From the NCBI RefSeq assembly GCF_002217655.1, contig NZ_NEWK01000002.1, positions 931,164 through 995,163 on the forward strand: DNA of 64,000 nt. Reading direction: 5' to 3'. Below the pieces are notes generated by a model. The model was not told the origin of the DNA. It did not search any database and saw nothing but the letters and a program-made list of their open reading frames with translations. A program made the translations under genes and the position numbers. Shown here one piece after another: positions 1-8,725 of the stretch. Source of the stretch: Geobacillus thermocatenulatus (GTDB taxonomy: Bacteria > Bacillota > Bacilli > Bacillales > Anoxybacillaceae). Position 1 is the first letter of the stretch. Every line of letters begins with the position of its first letter.

Positions 1-438
1 GGCCACTTTTTCACCGCCAAGCCGTTCATAAAAACCATGGGACGGGTTGTCGGCAAGCACCCAGACGGCCAGCGAATGAATGCCTTTTTGCGCCAAATGG
101 CGGGTCAACGCTTGAACGAGCTGCCGGCCGAGCCCTTTTCCTTGCGCTTCCTTAAGCAAATAAATCGCGTACAGCTCCCCGTCATATTGTGCGGCTGAAC
201 CGTCGCTCGCCCGGTTTCGTCCGCCCGAGACAAATCCGACGACGCGCCCGTTTTCCTTGGCGACAAACACGGAATGATCCGATTGGCGGAGCACCTTCTC
301 CCATAACGTTTGCTTTTCTTCCACTGTCAACGTCTCCAAGTACGCGTCTGGCACGATGCCGCCATACGTCGTCTTCCAACTTTCGACGTGGACGGAGGCG
401 ATGGCCGGTGCGTCGGCCCATGTGGCTTTACGGATCAT
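1..438 (-). CDS. GNAT family N-acetyltransferase (C-terminus beyond window edge)
   Basis: The reading frame starts at an ATG at 438 and stays open to base 1, so 146 residues are visible and the C-terminal end is missing. The acetyl-CoA pyrophosphate loop is seen as QGKGLG at residues 99-104, followed by a motif-B type ending (Asn131, then FYERLGGE at 136-143). This is the normal order of GNAT motifs and the usual size for a single-domain member is 150-170 residues. The substrate cannot be told. It lies just downstream of the M3 peptidase gene on the same strand, separated by a hairpin, so it is probably a separate transcript. Confidence 0.88.
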   Translation of the reverse strand, partial: MIRKATWADAPAIASVHVESWKTTYGGIVPDAYLETLTVEEKQTLWEKVLRQSDHSVFVAKENGRVVGFVSGGRNRASDGSAAQYDGELYAIYLLKEAQGKGLGRQLVQALTRHLAQKGIHSLAVWVLADNPSHGFYERLGGEKVA

Positions 439-476
439 CCGTTTTCCCCCTTTGCCCTAGTTCAGCAGAAGTTTCC

Positions 477-520
477 AAAATAAAGAAAGGCAAGGCGGTG
501 CCGTTCCCGCCCGCCTTTTT
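477..520 (-). terminator. Rho-independent terminator after the M3 peptidase
   Basis: A 7-bp stem AAGGCGG/CCGCCTT (492-498 with 511-517) is flanked by T-rich sequence on both strands, so it may also act in the other direction. Confidence 0.6.
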
Positions 521-528
521 TCTTCTTT

Positions 529-2223
529 TTACAAAGCTTTGTCATCGACGCTGTCCAGCCATCGCTCGATATGGCCGACGACCGATGCGACTGCCCCGTC
601 GGCAAACGGTGATATGAGATGGGCGCTTTTGACGAGCTCGGTGAACGGCCGGCTGCCGCCCAATCGGCAAAGCGCCACATAGTCGCGCCACGCCGCAGCC
701 AGGTCGTCTTGCGCCCGCTTCCAAAATTGAAACGCGCACACTTGCGCAAGGGTGTAATCGATGTAATAAAACGGATCGGTGTAAATATGCCCTTGCCGCT
801 GCCAAAACCCGCCGCGCTCAAGGTAGTCATGGCCGGCGTAGTCTCTTGTCGGCAAATACGCTTTTTCGATGTTGCGCCAGACACTCTTCCGCTCCGCCGG
901 CGTCATGTCCGGATGCTCGTAGACCGCGTGCTGAAATTCATCGACCGCCACGCCGTACGGCAAGAACAAGAGCGCATCGCTCAAATGGGCGAACCGGTAT
1001 TTGTCGGCGTCGTCGGCGAAAAACAGCTCCATCCACGGCCAGGTGAAAAACTCCATGCTCATCGAATGGATTTCACACGCCTCAAGCGTCGGCCAGTTGT
1101 ATTCCGGAATGTCGTAATGACGGCTTTCATACACTTGGAACGCATGTCCGGCTTCATGGGTCAATACGTCAATGTCGCCGGAGGTGCCGGTGAAATTGGA
1201 GAAAATAAACGGCGCCTTGTAATCATCGATATACGTGCAATAGCCGCCGCCCGCCTTCCCTTTTTTGGCGACGAGGTCCATCAATTCGTGTTCGACCATA
1301 TAGCGGAAAAACTCGCCGGTTTCCGGCGACAGCTCTTCATACATGCGCCGGCCGTTTTCGACAATCCAGTTGGCATCGCCTTTTGGCGCCGGGTTGCCGG
1401 TTGGAAACATAAACGGTTCGTCGTAATAGTAGAGCTTCTCGACCTTGATGCGCTGCCGCTGGCGCTCGCGCAGCCTGGACGCGAGCGGAACGATGTGCGT
1501 TTTCACTTGCCGGCGGAAGTTGGCGACCATGTCGGCGTTGTAATCCGTCCGGCCTAAACGGGCGTAGCCAAGCTCCACAAAGTTGTGGAACCCGAGCTTG
1601 CGGGCGATCGCTGTGCGGACGTGGACGAGCTCATCATACAGCTCATCGAGCTCTTTTTCGTGGTCCGTGAAAAACGAAAACCGCGCTTCGCTCGCCCGTT
1701 GGCGCATCGTGCGGTCCGGCGACTCGACAAACGGCTGCAGCTGGGCGAGCGTCCGCTCCTCGCCTTCAAACATGATTTTCGCCGATGCAATGAGCTTCGT
1801 ATATTCGCTCGCCAGCTTGTTTTCTTTTTGCAAGTCCTCGACAACCGCCGGCGCATATGTTTTCAGTTGCGTCTCCGCCAACGCAAACAGCTGTTTCCCC
1901 CACACTTGTTCAAGCTCGGCGCGAAACGGGGACTCAACAAGCGCTCGGTAATAATCGTTGACAAGCCCCTTGACGACCGGTTCGGTTTCATCGAAAAAGT
2001 CCTGTTCTTGTTTATAAAATTCATCATTCGTATCGATCGTATGGCGGATGTGGCAAAGGTTCGCCATCGTGCTGTAGCGGCGGCGCAGTGCATTGATCCG
2101 CTTCATCGCCTCGTGCTGCAAGGCGGCGCTCCCCGCACGGCGGAACGCATCAAGCGCTTCTTGAAACGACGCTTGCAAGGCGTCAATGTCCGGCCGCTCG
2201 TAACGAAATTCGGAAAACTTCAT
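529..2223 (-). CDS. M3 family oligoendopeptidase (Pz-peptidase A-like)
   Basis: A 564-residue zinc metallopeptidase expected to cut short peptides in the cytoplasm. The zinc site HEAGH is at residues 356-360, followed about 25 residues later by the ligand region with EACEIHSMS, as in thimet/PepF-type enzymes. I chose the ATG at 2223 because AAGAAGGG lies at proper distance upstream; an in-frame start 24 bases earlier lacks a ribosome site. Length and motif placement resemble the Pz-peptidase A described from Geobacillus collagenovorans (564 residues, as I recall). No signal peptide is visible. It appears to be monocistronic. Confidence 0.93.
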   Translation of the reverse strand: MKFSEFRYERPDIDALQASFQEALDAFRRAGSAALQHEAMKRINALRRRYSTMANLCHIRHTIDTNDEFYKQEQDFFDETEPVVKGLVNDYYRALVESPFRAELEQVWGKQLFALAETQLKTYAPAVVEDLQKENKLASEYTKLIASAKIMFEGEERTLAQLQPFVESPDRTMRQRASEARFSFFTDHEKELDELYDELVHVRTAIARKLGFHNFVELGYARLGRTDYNADMVANFRRQVKTHIVPLASRLRERQRQRIKVEKLYYYDEPFMFPTGNPAPKGDANWIVENGRRMYEELSPETGEFFRYMVEHELMDLVAKKGKAGGGYCTYIDDYKAPFIFSNFTGTSGDIDVLTHEAGHAFQVYESRHYDIPEYNWPTLEACEIHSMSMEFFTWPWMELFFADDADKYRFAHLSDALLFLPYGVAVDEFQHAVYEHPDMTPAERKSVWRNIEKAYLPTRDYAGHDYLERGGFWQRQGHIYTDPFYYIDYTLAQVCAFQFWKRAQDDLAAAWRDYVALCRLGGSRPFTELVKSAHLISPFADGAVASVVGHIERWLDSVDDKAL

Positions 2224-2545
2224 GCTCTGTCCCTTCTTTCCTTTCATTTTTACATTTTTTCATCACTCAGCCGACCTACTGTTTATTCGCCATGAATCCT
2301 CAAAATCCTTCTCGATTTCCCATTCTCTGGGTTCATCACCACAAATTATACTTAATCATTTCACTCATATTTCGCAACCTTTGCATCATATACAAAAAAC
2401 AATCCATATATGCGCATAAAAAGGCTCTTCACCAAAATTTTGCGCTTTCTCTTTTCCATCGGTCCATCAGGCGCGTTGGAAATCTTTATCTGAGAGAGCG
2501 TGCATTTGATGCTACCTTAGCTTCAAATTTTTGATATCCAGTATT
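2224..2545. other. Gene-free AT-rich spacer with one ISL3-like end
   Basis: About 320 bases with no convincing gene; open frames here lack ribosome sites and protein-like composition. At 2423-2437 the sequence GGCTCTTCACCAAAA repeats the left end of the MITE at 2993, but no matching right end or target duplication was found, so it is read as a lone decayed terminus. Confidence 0.5.
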
Positions 2546-2929
2546 TTAGTTCATGTCTTTCGTTTTGCTTTGTTTCCTTTTCATGAATAAAAGAATTATG
2601 AGGAAGCCAAATAAAATAAATGTAATCCATAAGGAAATGAAGTAAGCTTTTTTAAATAGTTGAATAGTCCACACTGGTGCCCAAGCATCCTCCCCTAGTA
2701 GCCAATATGCGATCACATTTGAAATTCCAATACCTTCTGTACTCGGTTTTAGTGATTCATAATAATTAAGTGCCAAACTAATACTACAAACTACGGATAC
2801 GAAAAAAAGTACAGTAATTGTCATAAGGAGTGTTTTAGATAAATTCTTTGTTCTTCTATAGAATAAATAAGTAAAAATTAAAAGAGTAAGTAACAAAATA
2901 TAATAAAAATAAAGTTCTGGATTGAACAT
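2546..2929 (-). CDS. Small AT-rich membrane protein of unknown function
   Basis: A 127-residue protein with three likely membrane segments (about residues 5-24, 36-56 and 92-115) and a lysine-rich C-terminus. A good ribosome site AGGGGTG precedes the ATG at 2929. Its AT-rich codons contrast with the GC-rich neighbours, which together with the MITE directly upstream suggests horizontal acquisition. I do not recognise a family. Real gene by ribosome site and composition, function unknown. Confidence 0.7.
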   Translation of the reverse strand: MFNPELYFYYILLLTLLIFTYLFYRRTKNLSKTLLMTITVLFFVSVVCSISLALNYYESLKPSTEGIGISNVIAYWLLGEDAWAPVWTIQLFKKAYFISLWITFILFGFLIILLFMKRKQSKTKDMN

Positions 2930-2984
2930 AATTTCACCCCTAATGAAAAATTTAAGGGAAGTAGATGTCTACTCCCTTTAAAAT

Positions 2985-3144
2985 TTTTTATTGGCTCTTC
3001 ACCAAAAGTTGTACTTGATTTTTTCTGAACATACCCTATTTACGCTTGTGAGGGAAAATCAACAAATCAGTGGTTTTTGCACATCTTTGTGCAGGAAACC
3101 GTATTGCTTGTCAAGTACATGTTGTGGTGAAGAGCCTTTTTATT
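2985..3144. mobile_element. ISL3-type MITE with perfect 8-bp target duplication
   Basis: The element occupies 2993-3136 (144 bp). Its ends are GGCTCTTCACCAAAAGTTGT and, reading inward from the right, GGCTCTTCACCACAACATGT, both continuing into TACTTGA. It is flanked by identical 8-mers TTTTTATT at 2985-2992 and 3137-3144. GGCTCTTC ends and 8-bp duplications are typical of the ISL3 family. No transposase is encoded, so it must have been moved in trans. The intact duplication suggests a fairly recent insertion. Confidence 0.88.
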
Positions 3145-3153
3145 ACTGTAATG

Positions 3154-3394
3154 TATATAGATGCGACGAGGAAGTTTAACATGTCCCCTGACGGAAAGCG
3201 GTTTGCCCCTTTTCGACTGTCGAGGGAAAGCCACAGGCTTCTCCGTCACGCCTTGGCGTGACGGAAGACCGAACAACCGCCTGCTTCACAGACCCATATA
3301 ATGGGTCTGGAAGTGGCGTTGTTCGGTCGCCCGACAGTCGATCAAATACTCGGTAAAAGTTGCAAATGGTAAATCTTCAAATTGCATCTATATA
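3154..3394. repeat. Hairpin-rich 241-bp repeat, copy 1
   Basis: Ends are inverted (TATATAGATGC at the left, GCATCTATATA at the right, similarity continuing about 28 bases inward). Inside are nested stems: CGACTGTCG pairing with CGACAGTCG, CCGTCACGCC with GGCGTGACGG, CCGAACAA with TTGTTCGG, and CAGACCC with GGGTCTG. A second full copy is at 22749-22988. It looks like a non-coding MITE or structured repeat; the parent transposon is not recognised. Confidence 0.8.
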
Positions 3395-3411
3395 GATGAG
3401 CAAATTCAGAT

Positions 3412-3556
3412 TTAAGTCATCACCGTTTCAGCGGCTTTGACATTGTGGCAGGACGCTTCCGTCACGACATAGCCCATGGCCAGCCCTTGATGGGTCACTT
3501 GAAGATGCAGCTTGAAACCGTAGTACCATGGCTTTTTTGGAAGCACAATCCCCCTT
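3412..3556 (-). pseudogene. Internal fragment of an IS982-type transposase
   Basis: The minus strand encodes about 48 residues reading YYGFKLHLQVT...MGYVVTEASCHNVKAAE, ending at a stop at 3412. This corresponds to the central catalytic part of IS982-like transposases and has no start. It is about the segment missing from the deleted IS982 copy at 50721-51226. It is a dead relic, placed between the structured repeat and an orphan gene. Confidence 0.65.
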
Positions 3557-3565
3557 ATCCGCTAA

Positions 3566-3802
3566 TTATTTATTGTTTCCATCTTTTTTCTTCTTAACAT
3601 CTTCTAATAACCAAGAAAGTGCATGGGCAAAGCCATTGTCTTTTTCGTGCTTCAAGAAATATTTATCTCCTGTTGTATCAGCAAGGAACGTAACTTGATC
3701 ATTTTCAATTGCCGTCAAATCTTCATGGCTCACAAAACCGTACATATCAATAAAACCAACAAACTCCGCATTGTATTCCTCTTTAAGTTGTTTTTTTACC
3801 AT
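3566..3802 (-). CDS. Hypothetical 78-residue protein
   Basis: A small soluble acidic/basic protein with a Lys-rich tail. GGAGGAG lies upstream; I chose the ATG at 3802 (MVKKQLKEEYN) rather than the in-frame GTG at 3823 that overlaps the ribosome site. AT-rich codon use and its place in the accessory patch suggest transfer. No family recognised. Confidence 0.6.
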   Translation of the reverse strand: MVKKQLKEEYNAEFVGFIDMYGFVSHEDLTAIENDQVTFLADTTGDKYFLKHEKDNGFAHALSWLLEDVKKKKDGNNK

Positions 3803-4221
3803 ATTAACATGTTTCTCCTCCACGCACTCGTCAAACGAACAGACGACATCATATCATGCATTTTATCTTATTCGAATGGGAAAATGGAGGAAACGAATAA
3901 CAAGATTAAGCGGATCAAACGTCGGGGATACGGATACAGAAATATCCAACGTTTTGCATTTCGGGTTCGGCTAGAAACAGCTAACATACTTTAATGGCTA
4001 GTGCAAGTACATCTTTTCGTTTTTAGTGATGAACCATTCTCTGAACAAATTTCCATTTTATTTCCTCATAGAAAAAGAAGGCAACTATCATGATCTTGAT
4101 CTTCGCAACCATTTCTATTTTTCAAAAACAAATCATATTCCCATTCGCGCCCTCTTCCCCCTAGAAATAGCGGCCATGGATTGGGAATCTCGTCCCATCT
4201 TCTGTATTTCCCAAAAACATA
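3803..4221. other. Intergenic spacer, no gene seen
   Basis: AT-rich stretch. One open frame (4026-4247, GTG start) has no ribosome site and runs into the promoter of the lysine riboswitch, so I do not call it. Confidence 0.45.
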
Positions 4222-4250
4222 TTGACGATTTTTGTCGAATCAGGTAAGAT
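4222..4250 (+). promoter_or_regulatory. SigA-type promoter for the lysine riboswitch
   Basis: TTGACG at 4222, 17-base spacer, TAAGAT at 4245, about 40 bases before the aptamer. Confidence 0.6.
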
Positions 4251-4287
4251 AGTGTCGGCAACCATATACCCCCTCTCCACTTTCATG

Positions 4288-4458
4288 GGATAGAGGTTGC
4301 GGTGAACAAAAGTAGCGCTGCCGAGGCTCGGAGCGGTCGATGACGCAGCGGGAAAGGGTTCACCGCCGAAGTTTGCGGCGCGCTCCGGCGGCGCAAGCTG
4401 GGCCTGCGGCCGAACAGGCGCAGGACTGCCATCACTTTTGGGTGATGGAGCGCTATCG
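4288..4458 (+). promoter_or_regulatory. Lysine riboswitch (L-box)
   Basis: Closing stem GATAG (4289-4293) with CTATC (4453-4457) encloses conserved L-box blocks: GAGGTTGCG, AGTAGCGCTGC, GGGAAAGGGTTCACCGCCGAAG, GGGCCTGCGG and GACTGCCATCACTT...GATGGAGCGCTATC. A terminator follows at 4486-4520. Lysine binding should favour that terminator and shut off the permease gene. Confidence 0.92.
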
Positions 4459-4485
4459 CCATTCAGTTGGATGCGAATCGATCAT

Positions 4486-4520
4486 GCACCCGCTGAAAAG
4501 GCGCGGGTGCTTTCTTTTTT
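4486..4520 (+). terminator. Riboswitch-controlled terminator
   Basis: Perfect stem GCACCCGC (4486-4493) with GCGGGTGC (4503-4510) followed by TTTCTTTTTT. Confidence 0.9.
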
Positions 4521-4539
4521 CGAAAGGAGCGTTTTGATC

Positions 4540-5964
4540 TTGGATCAGCAACGAAAACTTGGCATTTGGGTGTTAACCGCGCTTGTCGTGGGCAATATGG
4601 TTGGTTCCGGCATTTTTATGCTGCCGCGCTCGTTGGCGGAGGCGGCGAGCCCCATCGGCGTCATGTTCGCCTGGCTGTTGACCGGCGCCGGTGTCTTAAT
4701 GACGGCGCTTGTGTTTGGCAACTTGGCGATTCGCAAGCCCGACTTAGGCGGCGGTCCGCAAATTTACGCGAAGGAGCTGTTTCCGAAAGGCTCCAATCTC
4801 TCGATTTTATCGGGATTTATGTCATCATGGGGCTACTGGGTCGGCAACTTTGCCGGCAACGTCGCGATTATTACAACATTTGCAAGCTACTTGTCGACGT
4901 TTTTCCCGATGCTGACAAGCAGCAAAACGGTGCTTGAGATCGGCCCGTTTGCGCTGAAGCTCGGGAATTTGCTTACGTTTCTCGTCTGCACGGCGCTCCT
5001 TTGGGGGATGCATATCATCATTTTGCGCGGTGTAGAAGGCGCTGGCAAGCTGAATTTTGTTGCCACCGCGGCCAAAGTGCTCGGCTTTTTCCTATTTATC
5101 GTCATCGCCTTGTTTGCCTTTGACAAAGCCGTCATTGGTCCGCTTGATGCTCCTCGCTATGACGGGAACGGACAGCCGATCGGTTTGCTTGGACAAATCA
5201 ACAACGCCGCTTTATCGACGCTCTGGGCGTTTGTCGGCGTTGAATCGGCGATGGTGTTCGCTTCCCGCGCCCGCAAACAAGCGGACGTAAAACAGGCGAC
5301 GATCGCCGGCCTGCTCATCGCCTTAGCCATTTACATCGGCATCAGCTTTTTGGTGATGGGCGTCTTGCCGCAAAACAAACTCATTCAATCGGAAAAGCCG
5401 CTTGTGGACGCCATCATTGCCATCGTGGGACCGGCGGGCGGCTACGTGTTGGCTGGCCTTGGGCTGATCAGCTTGCTCGGTTCGACGCTCGGCTGGATCT
5501 TGTTGAGCGCCGAAGTGCCGTACCAAGCGGCGAAACAAGGGATGTTTTTGCCGGTTTTTTTGAAGGAAAACAGAAAAGGGGCGCCGAGCTTCTCGCTCAC
5601 ATTGTCAAACGCGCTGGCGCAATTGTTCATTTTCTCGACCATTTCCCACTCGATGGCAACGGCGTTTGACTTCGTCATTTACATCGCTACGCTCGCTTAT
5701 CTCGTTCCATATTTGATTGCTTCCGTCTTCCAGCTGAAGCTCACGCTCACTGGGGAAACGTATGCGGCAGGACGGGAGCGGCTCGCTGACGGCATCGTTG
5801 CGGCGCTGGCAACATTGTATTCCGTCTGGGTCGTCATCGCCGGGACGGCGGATATGAAAACGTTCCTGCTGGGCGTTGCCTTGCTGGCAAGCGGCGTGAT
5901 CTTCTACCCGCAGGTGAAAAAGGCAGCGCAGCAGGCAAATGAAAAACAAAAACTGTCGGCATAG
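4540..5964 (+). CDS. yvsH: APC-family amino acid permease, probable lysine transporter (YvsH-like)
   Basis: A 474-residue inner-membrane transporter with about 12-13 hydrophobic segments and the APC start signature GNMVGSGIFMLP near residue 20. The lysine riboswitch directly upstream indicates that it imports lysine (or exchanges lysine/arginine-type substrates); B. subtilis yvsH has the same regulation. Start is uncertain: TTG at 4540 is 10 bases after GGAG, TTG at 4534 only 4 bases after it; I prefer 4540. A terminator follows closely. Confidence 0.88.
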   Translation: MDQQRKLGIWVLTALVVGNMVGSGIFMLPRSLAEAASPIGVMFAWLLTGAGVLMTALVFGNLAIRKPDLGGGPQIYAKELFPKGSNLSILSGFMSSWGYWVGNFAGNVAIITTFASYLSTFFPMLTSSKTVLEIGPFALKLGNLLTFLVCTALLWGMHIIILRGVEGAGKLNFVATAAKVLGFFLFIVIALFAFDKAVIGPLDAPRYDGNGQPIGLLGQINNAALSTLWAFVGVESAMVFASRARKQADVKQATIAGLLIALAIYIGISFLVMGVLPQNKLIQSEKPLVDAIIAIVGPAGGYVLAGLGLISLLGSTLGWILLSAEVPYQAAKQGMFLPVFLKENRKGAPSFSLTLSNALAQLFIFSTISHSMATAFDFVIYIATLAYLVPYLIASVFQLKLTLTGETYAAGRERLADGIVAALATLYSVWVVIAGTADMKTFLLGVALLASGVIFYPQVKKAAQQANEKQKLSA

Positions 5965-5969
5965 CCAAA

Positions 5970-6006
5970 AAACGGACGCCTATCGTTTGGGCGTTCGTTT
6001 TTTTCT
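5970..6006 (+). terminator. Terminator after the permease
   Basis: Stem ACGGACGCC with GGCGTTCGT followed by a run of T. Confidence 0.8.
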
Positions 6007-6088
6007 TTTTTGGGCAGGATCTTTTCTTTCGCAAGACGAAATATACAATGTAGTTCCATTTTGCTTAAAAGAAAGAGAGGTCCTGCTG

Positions 6089-8110
6089 ATGAACAACAAC
6101 GAGCACCTGACGAAACGCCGCGGCATGACGGCGGAAGATTTGCTTCGCCTCCGCTCGGTGCGCGACCCGCACTACGCGCCGGACGGAACGCGCGTCGTGT
6201 TTGTGGAAAAATCGATCGACGAAGAAAACCAATACCGCTCCCACTTATATATGTGGACCAAAGACGGCGCCGTCCGTCCATGGACATTCGGTCCGTGGCG
6301 CGACACGAAACCGCGCTTTTCCCCGAACGGCGAAACGATCGCCTTTTTGTCCGACCGCTCTGGGCGCACGCAGCTTTGGCTGCTGCCGACCGATGGCGGC
6401 GAAGCGCGCCAGTTGACCTTCTTCAAAAACGGCGTGCGCGATTACGTCTGGTCGCCGGACGGAACGTTTCTCATCGCTTTGACAACGCTTGGCGATGATG
6501 AAACGATTGAAGACCGCGAAGAACCGGAAAAAGCAGAAGTGAAGCGAGCCGACCTGAAACCACGCGTGGTCGAGCGGCTGTATTACAAATCGGACGCGGC
6601 TGGTTTTCTTGACGGCAAACGGGCGGTGCTCGCGCGCATCGATGCGCTGTCAGGAAAAATCGAAGCGTTGACGGGCCGCGAGGAGGAAATCGGTTCGTTT
6701 GCGATTTCGCCAAACGGACGGACGCTTGCCTTTGTCGCCAACCGAAACGAGGACCCGGACACCACCTTTACCCGCGACATCATTTTGCTCGATCTCGAGA
6801 AAAAAACAGAAATGAACTTGACGAACGGCTGCGGCACATTCGCCTCGCTCGGTTGGTCGCCGGACGGAATGAAGCTCGCCGCCATTGGCCATGATCTCGC
6901 TTATCTCGGAGCGACCATCCACCGGCTCTACGTCTTTGAACTCGAACGCCAAACAAAGCGGGTGTTGACCGCCGACTGGGACGCCCATCTCGGCGATGCC
7001 ATGGTCGGCGACACACACGCTGATGCGAAAAGTCCGGGACCGATTTGGGCGAGCGACGGAAGCGGCCTGTATGTCACCGCCTCGGAGCGCGGACGCGTCA
7101 ACGTATATTTCGTCTCGCTTGACGGCCCGATCGCCCCAGTGGTCGAAGGCGATTTTCATCTATACGGATTCACCGTCCATCCGAATGGACGGCAAGCTGT
7201 CGCCGCCATCAGCTCGCCTACGTCCATTGGCGACTTATATGCGGTCTCACTTGCCGATGGAACGAAAACACGGCTTACGCGTGCCAATGAAGCGCTCGAA
7301 AACGAAGTTGTGTTCGCTGACGCCAAACCGTTTACGTATCAATCAACGGACGGTTGGGAGATTCAAGGCTGGATCATGAAACCGCCCGAGCTTGGCGAAG
7401 GGGAAAAGGCGCCGCTTGTCGTCGAAATTCACGGCGGTCCGCATGCGATGTATGGATTTACGTTTTTCCATGAATGGCAGCTGCTTGCCTCGCGCGGCTA
7501 TGCCGTGCTGTTTACGAACCCGCGCGGCAGCCACGGATATGGCCAGTCGTTTGTCAATGCGGTGCGCGGCGACTATGGCGGCATGGATTATGAAGACATT
7601 ATGGCTGGCGTCAATGCCGCGCTCAACCGGTTCGATTTTATTGACAAAGAACGGCTTGGCGTCACCGGCGGCAGCTACGGCGGATTTATGACGAACTGGA
7701 TCGTCGGGCATACCGACCGGTTCAAAGCGGCCGTCACTCAACGCTCGATTTCCAACTGGCTCAGCTTCTCCGGTGTGAGTGACATCGGCTACTTTTTCAC
7801 GAAATGGGAAATCGGCTGCGACGTCTGGGAAGACGCTGAACGGCTTTGGCATCATTCGCCGCTCAAATACGTTCAAAACATCCGCACGCCGCTTTTGATT
7901 TTGCATAGCGAACGCGACTACCGCTGCCCGATTGAGCAGGCGGAACAGCTGTTTATCGCCTTAAAACGGCTCGGACGGGAAACGAAACTCGTCCGCTTTC
8001 CGGACGCCAACCACGACTTGTCGCGCACCGGCAGCCCGGCGCTCCGGCTCGAGCGGCTCCGCCATATTGTCGGTTGGTTTGATCATTATTTGAAAGGACC
8101 ATTTGGTTAA
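6089..8110 (+). CDS. yuxL: S9 family prolyl oligopeptidase-type peptidase (YuxL-like)
   Basis: A 673-residue serine peptidase. The N-terminal two thirds has repeated WSPDG/FSPNG-type blades of a beta-propeller (WSPDG appears at several points), and the C-terminal alpha/beta-hydrolase domain carries the triad Ser529 (GGSYGG), Asp610 and His642. No signal peptide. Start ATG at 6089 follows GAGAGG; upstream in-frame codons lie in the previous gene's terminator. It should remove dipeptides or acyl-amino acids from peptides in the cytoplasm; exact specificity is not visible. The gene 5 bases downstream is probably cotranscribed. Confidence 0.92.
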   Translation: MNNNEHLTKRRGMTAEDLLRLRSVRDPHYAPDGTRVVFVEKSIDEENQYRSHLYMWTKDGAVRPWTFGPWRDTKPRFSPNGETIAFLSDRSGRTQLWLLPTDGGEARQLTFFKNGVRDYVWSPDGTFLIALTTLGDDETIEDREEPEKAEVKRADLKPRVVERLYYKSDAAGFLDGKRAVLARIDALSGKIEALTGREEEIGSFAISPNGRTLAFVANRNEDPDTTFTRDIILLDLEKKTEMNLTNGCGTFASLGWSPDGMKLAAIGHDLAYLGATIHRLYVFELERQTKRVLTADWDAHLGDAMVGDTHADAKSPGPIWASDGSGLYVTASERGRVNVYFVSLDGPIAPVVEGDFHLYGFTVHPNGRQAVAAISSPTSIGDLYAVSLADGTKTRLTRANEALENEVVFADAKPFTYQSTDGWEIQGWIMKPPELGEGEKAPLVVEIHGGPHAMYGFTFFHEWQLLASRGYAVLFTNPRGSHGYGQSFVNAVRGDYGGMDYEDIMAGVNAALNRFDFIDKERLGVTGGSYGGFMTNWIVGHTDRFKAAVTQRSISNWLSFSGVSDIGYFFTKWEIGCDVWEDAERLWHHSPLKYVQNIRTPLLILHSERDYRCPIEQAEQLFIALKRLGRETKLVRFPDANHDLSRTGSPALRLERLRHIVGWFDHYLKGPFG

Positions 8111-8115
8111 TCGCC

Positions 8116-8664
8116 ATGCACGCACTCGTCATCGGTGGGACAGGCATGTTGGCTGATGTGTCGCTTTGGCTTGTGCGGGAAGGATATGATGTGTCGGTCA
8201 TCGCCCGCCGCCGCGCACGGATGAAGCAGCTCATCGACTGCGCTGGACAAATGGCATCCATCAATCCGCTTCTTGTTGATTATCGCGATCAAGAAGCGCT
8301 TTGTTCCCTGATTTCCCGGGCCATCCAAAAAAACGGAACTTTTGCTCTAATCATTGCATGGGTGCATACGGACGGCAACCAGGCGCTGTCCACCGTCATC
8401 CAAAAAAATAGCGGACATTCCGGCCCTTGGCGGTTGTTTCACGTGCTCGGCAGCCGCGCCGATCCAGCCGAAGCGAAATCGGAACTCTGTTTGCCTGTCA
8501 CTTGCCTTTATCGGCAAGTTCAGCTCGGTTTTGTCGTGGAAGAATACGGTTCGCGCTGGCTCACCCATCAAGAAATCAGCGGCGGCGTCATTGATGCCAT
8601 TCGGCGTGATGCGCCGTTTCATCTTGTCGGCACACTAGAGCCATCCAAGAAACGCCCGCGTTAA
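8116..8664 (+). CDS. Short Rossmann-fold protein (SDR-like)
   Basis: A 182-residue protein starting with the nucleotide-binding pattern VIGGTGMLADVSLWL, as in short-chain dehydrogenases, followed by a second strand ending in ARRRARMKQL. The usual catalytic YxxxK is not evident: the protein is shorter than classical SDRs (about 250), so it may bind NAD(P) without the standard chemistry. It starts 5 bases after the S9 peptidase stop, so the two are probably one transcript, ended by the hairpin at 8671. Confidence 0.75.
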   Translation: MHALVIGGTGMLADVSLWLVREGYDVSVIARRRARMKQLIDCAGQMASINPLLVDYRDQEALCSLISRAIQKNGTFALIIAWVHTDGNQALSTVIQKNSGHSGPWRLFHVLGSRADPAEAKSELCLPVTCLYRQVQLGFVVEEYGSRWLTHQEISGGVIDAIRRDAPFHLVGTLEPSKKRPR

Positions 8665-8670
8665 CGGAAA

Positions 8671-8704
8671 GCGCCCTCTCGGGACGAACGAGAGGGCGCA
8701 TTGT
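8671..8704. terminator. Convergent hairpin
   Basis: Perfect 10-bp stem GCGCCCTCTC/GAGAGGGCGC between converging genes. The T tract is poor on both strands. Confidence 0.55.
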
Positions 8705-8725
8705 CTCCCATTGCTGCGGATGACT

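Noticed and set aside
619-2295. Long plus-strand frames opposite the M3 peptidase
   Set aside because: Complementary to a well-supported gene, no start signals; typical GC-rich shadow frames.
2991-3276. Short open frames on both strands in the MITE and structured repeat
   Set aside because: They merely read through inverted repeats and have no ribosome sites.
4026-4247. 73-residue open frame before the lysine riboswitch
   Set aside because: GTG start without a ribosome site, and its end overlaps the riboswitch promoter.
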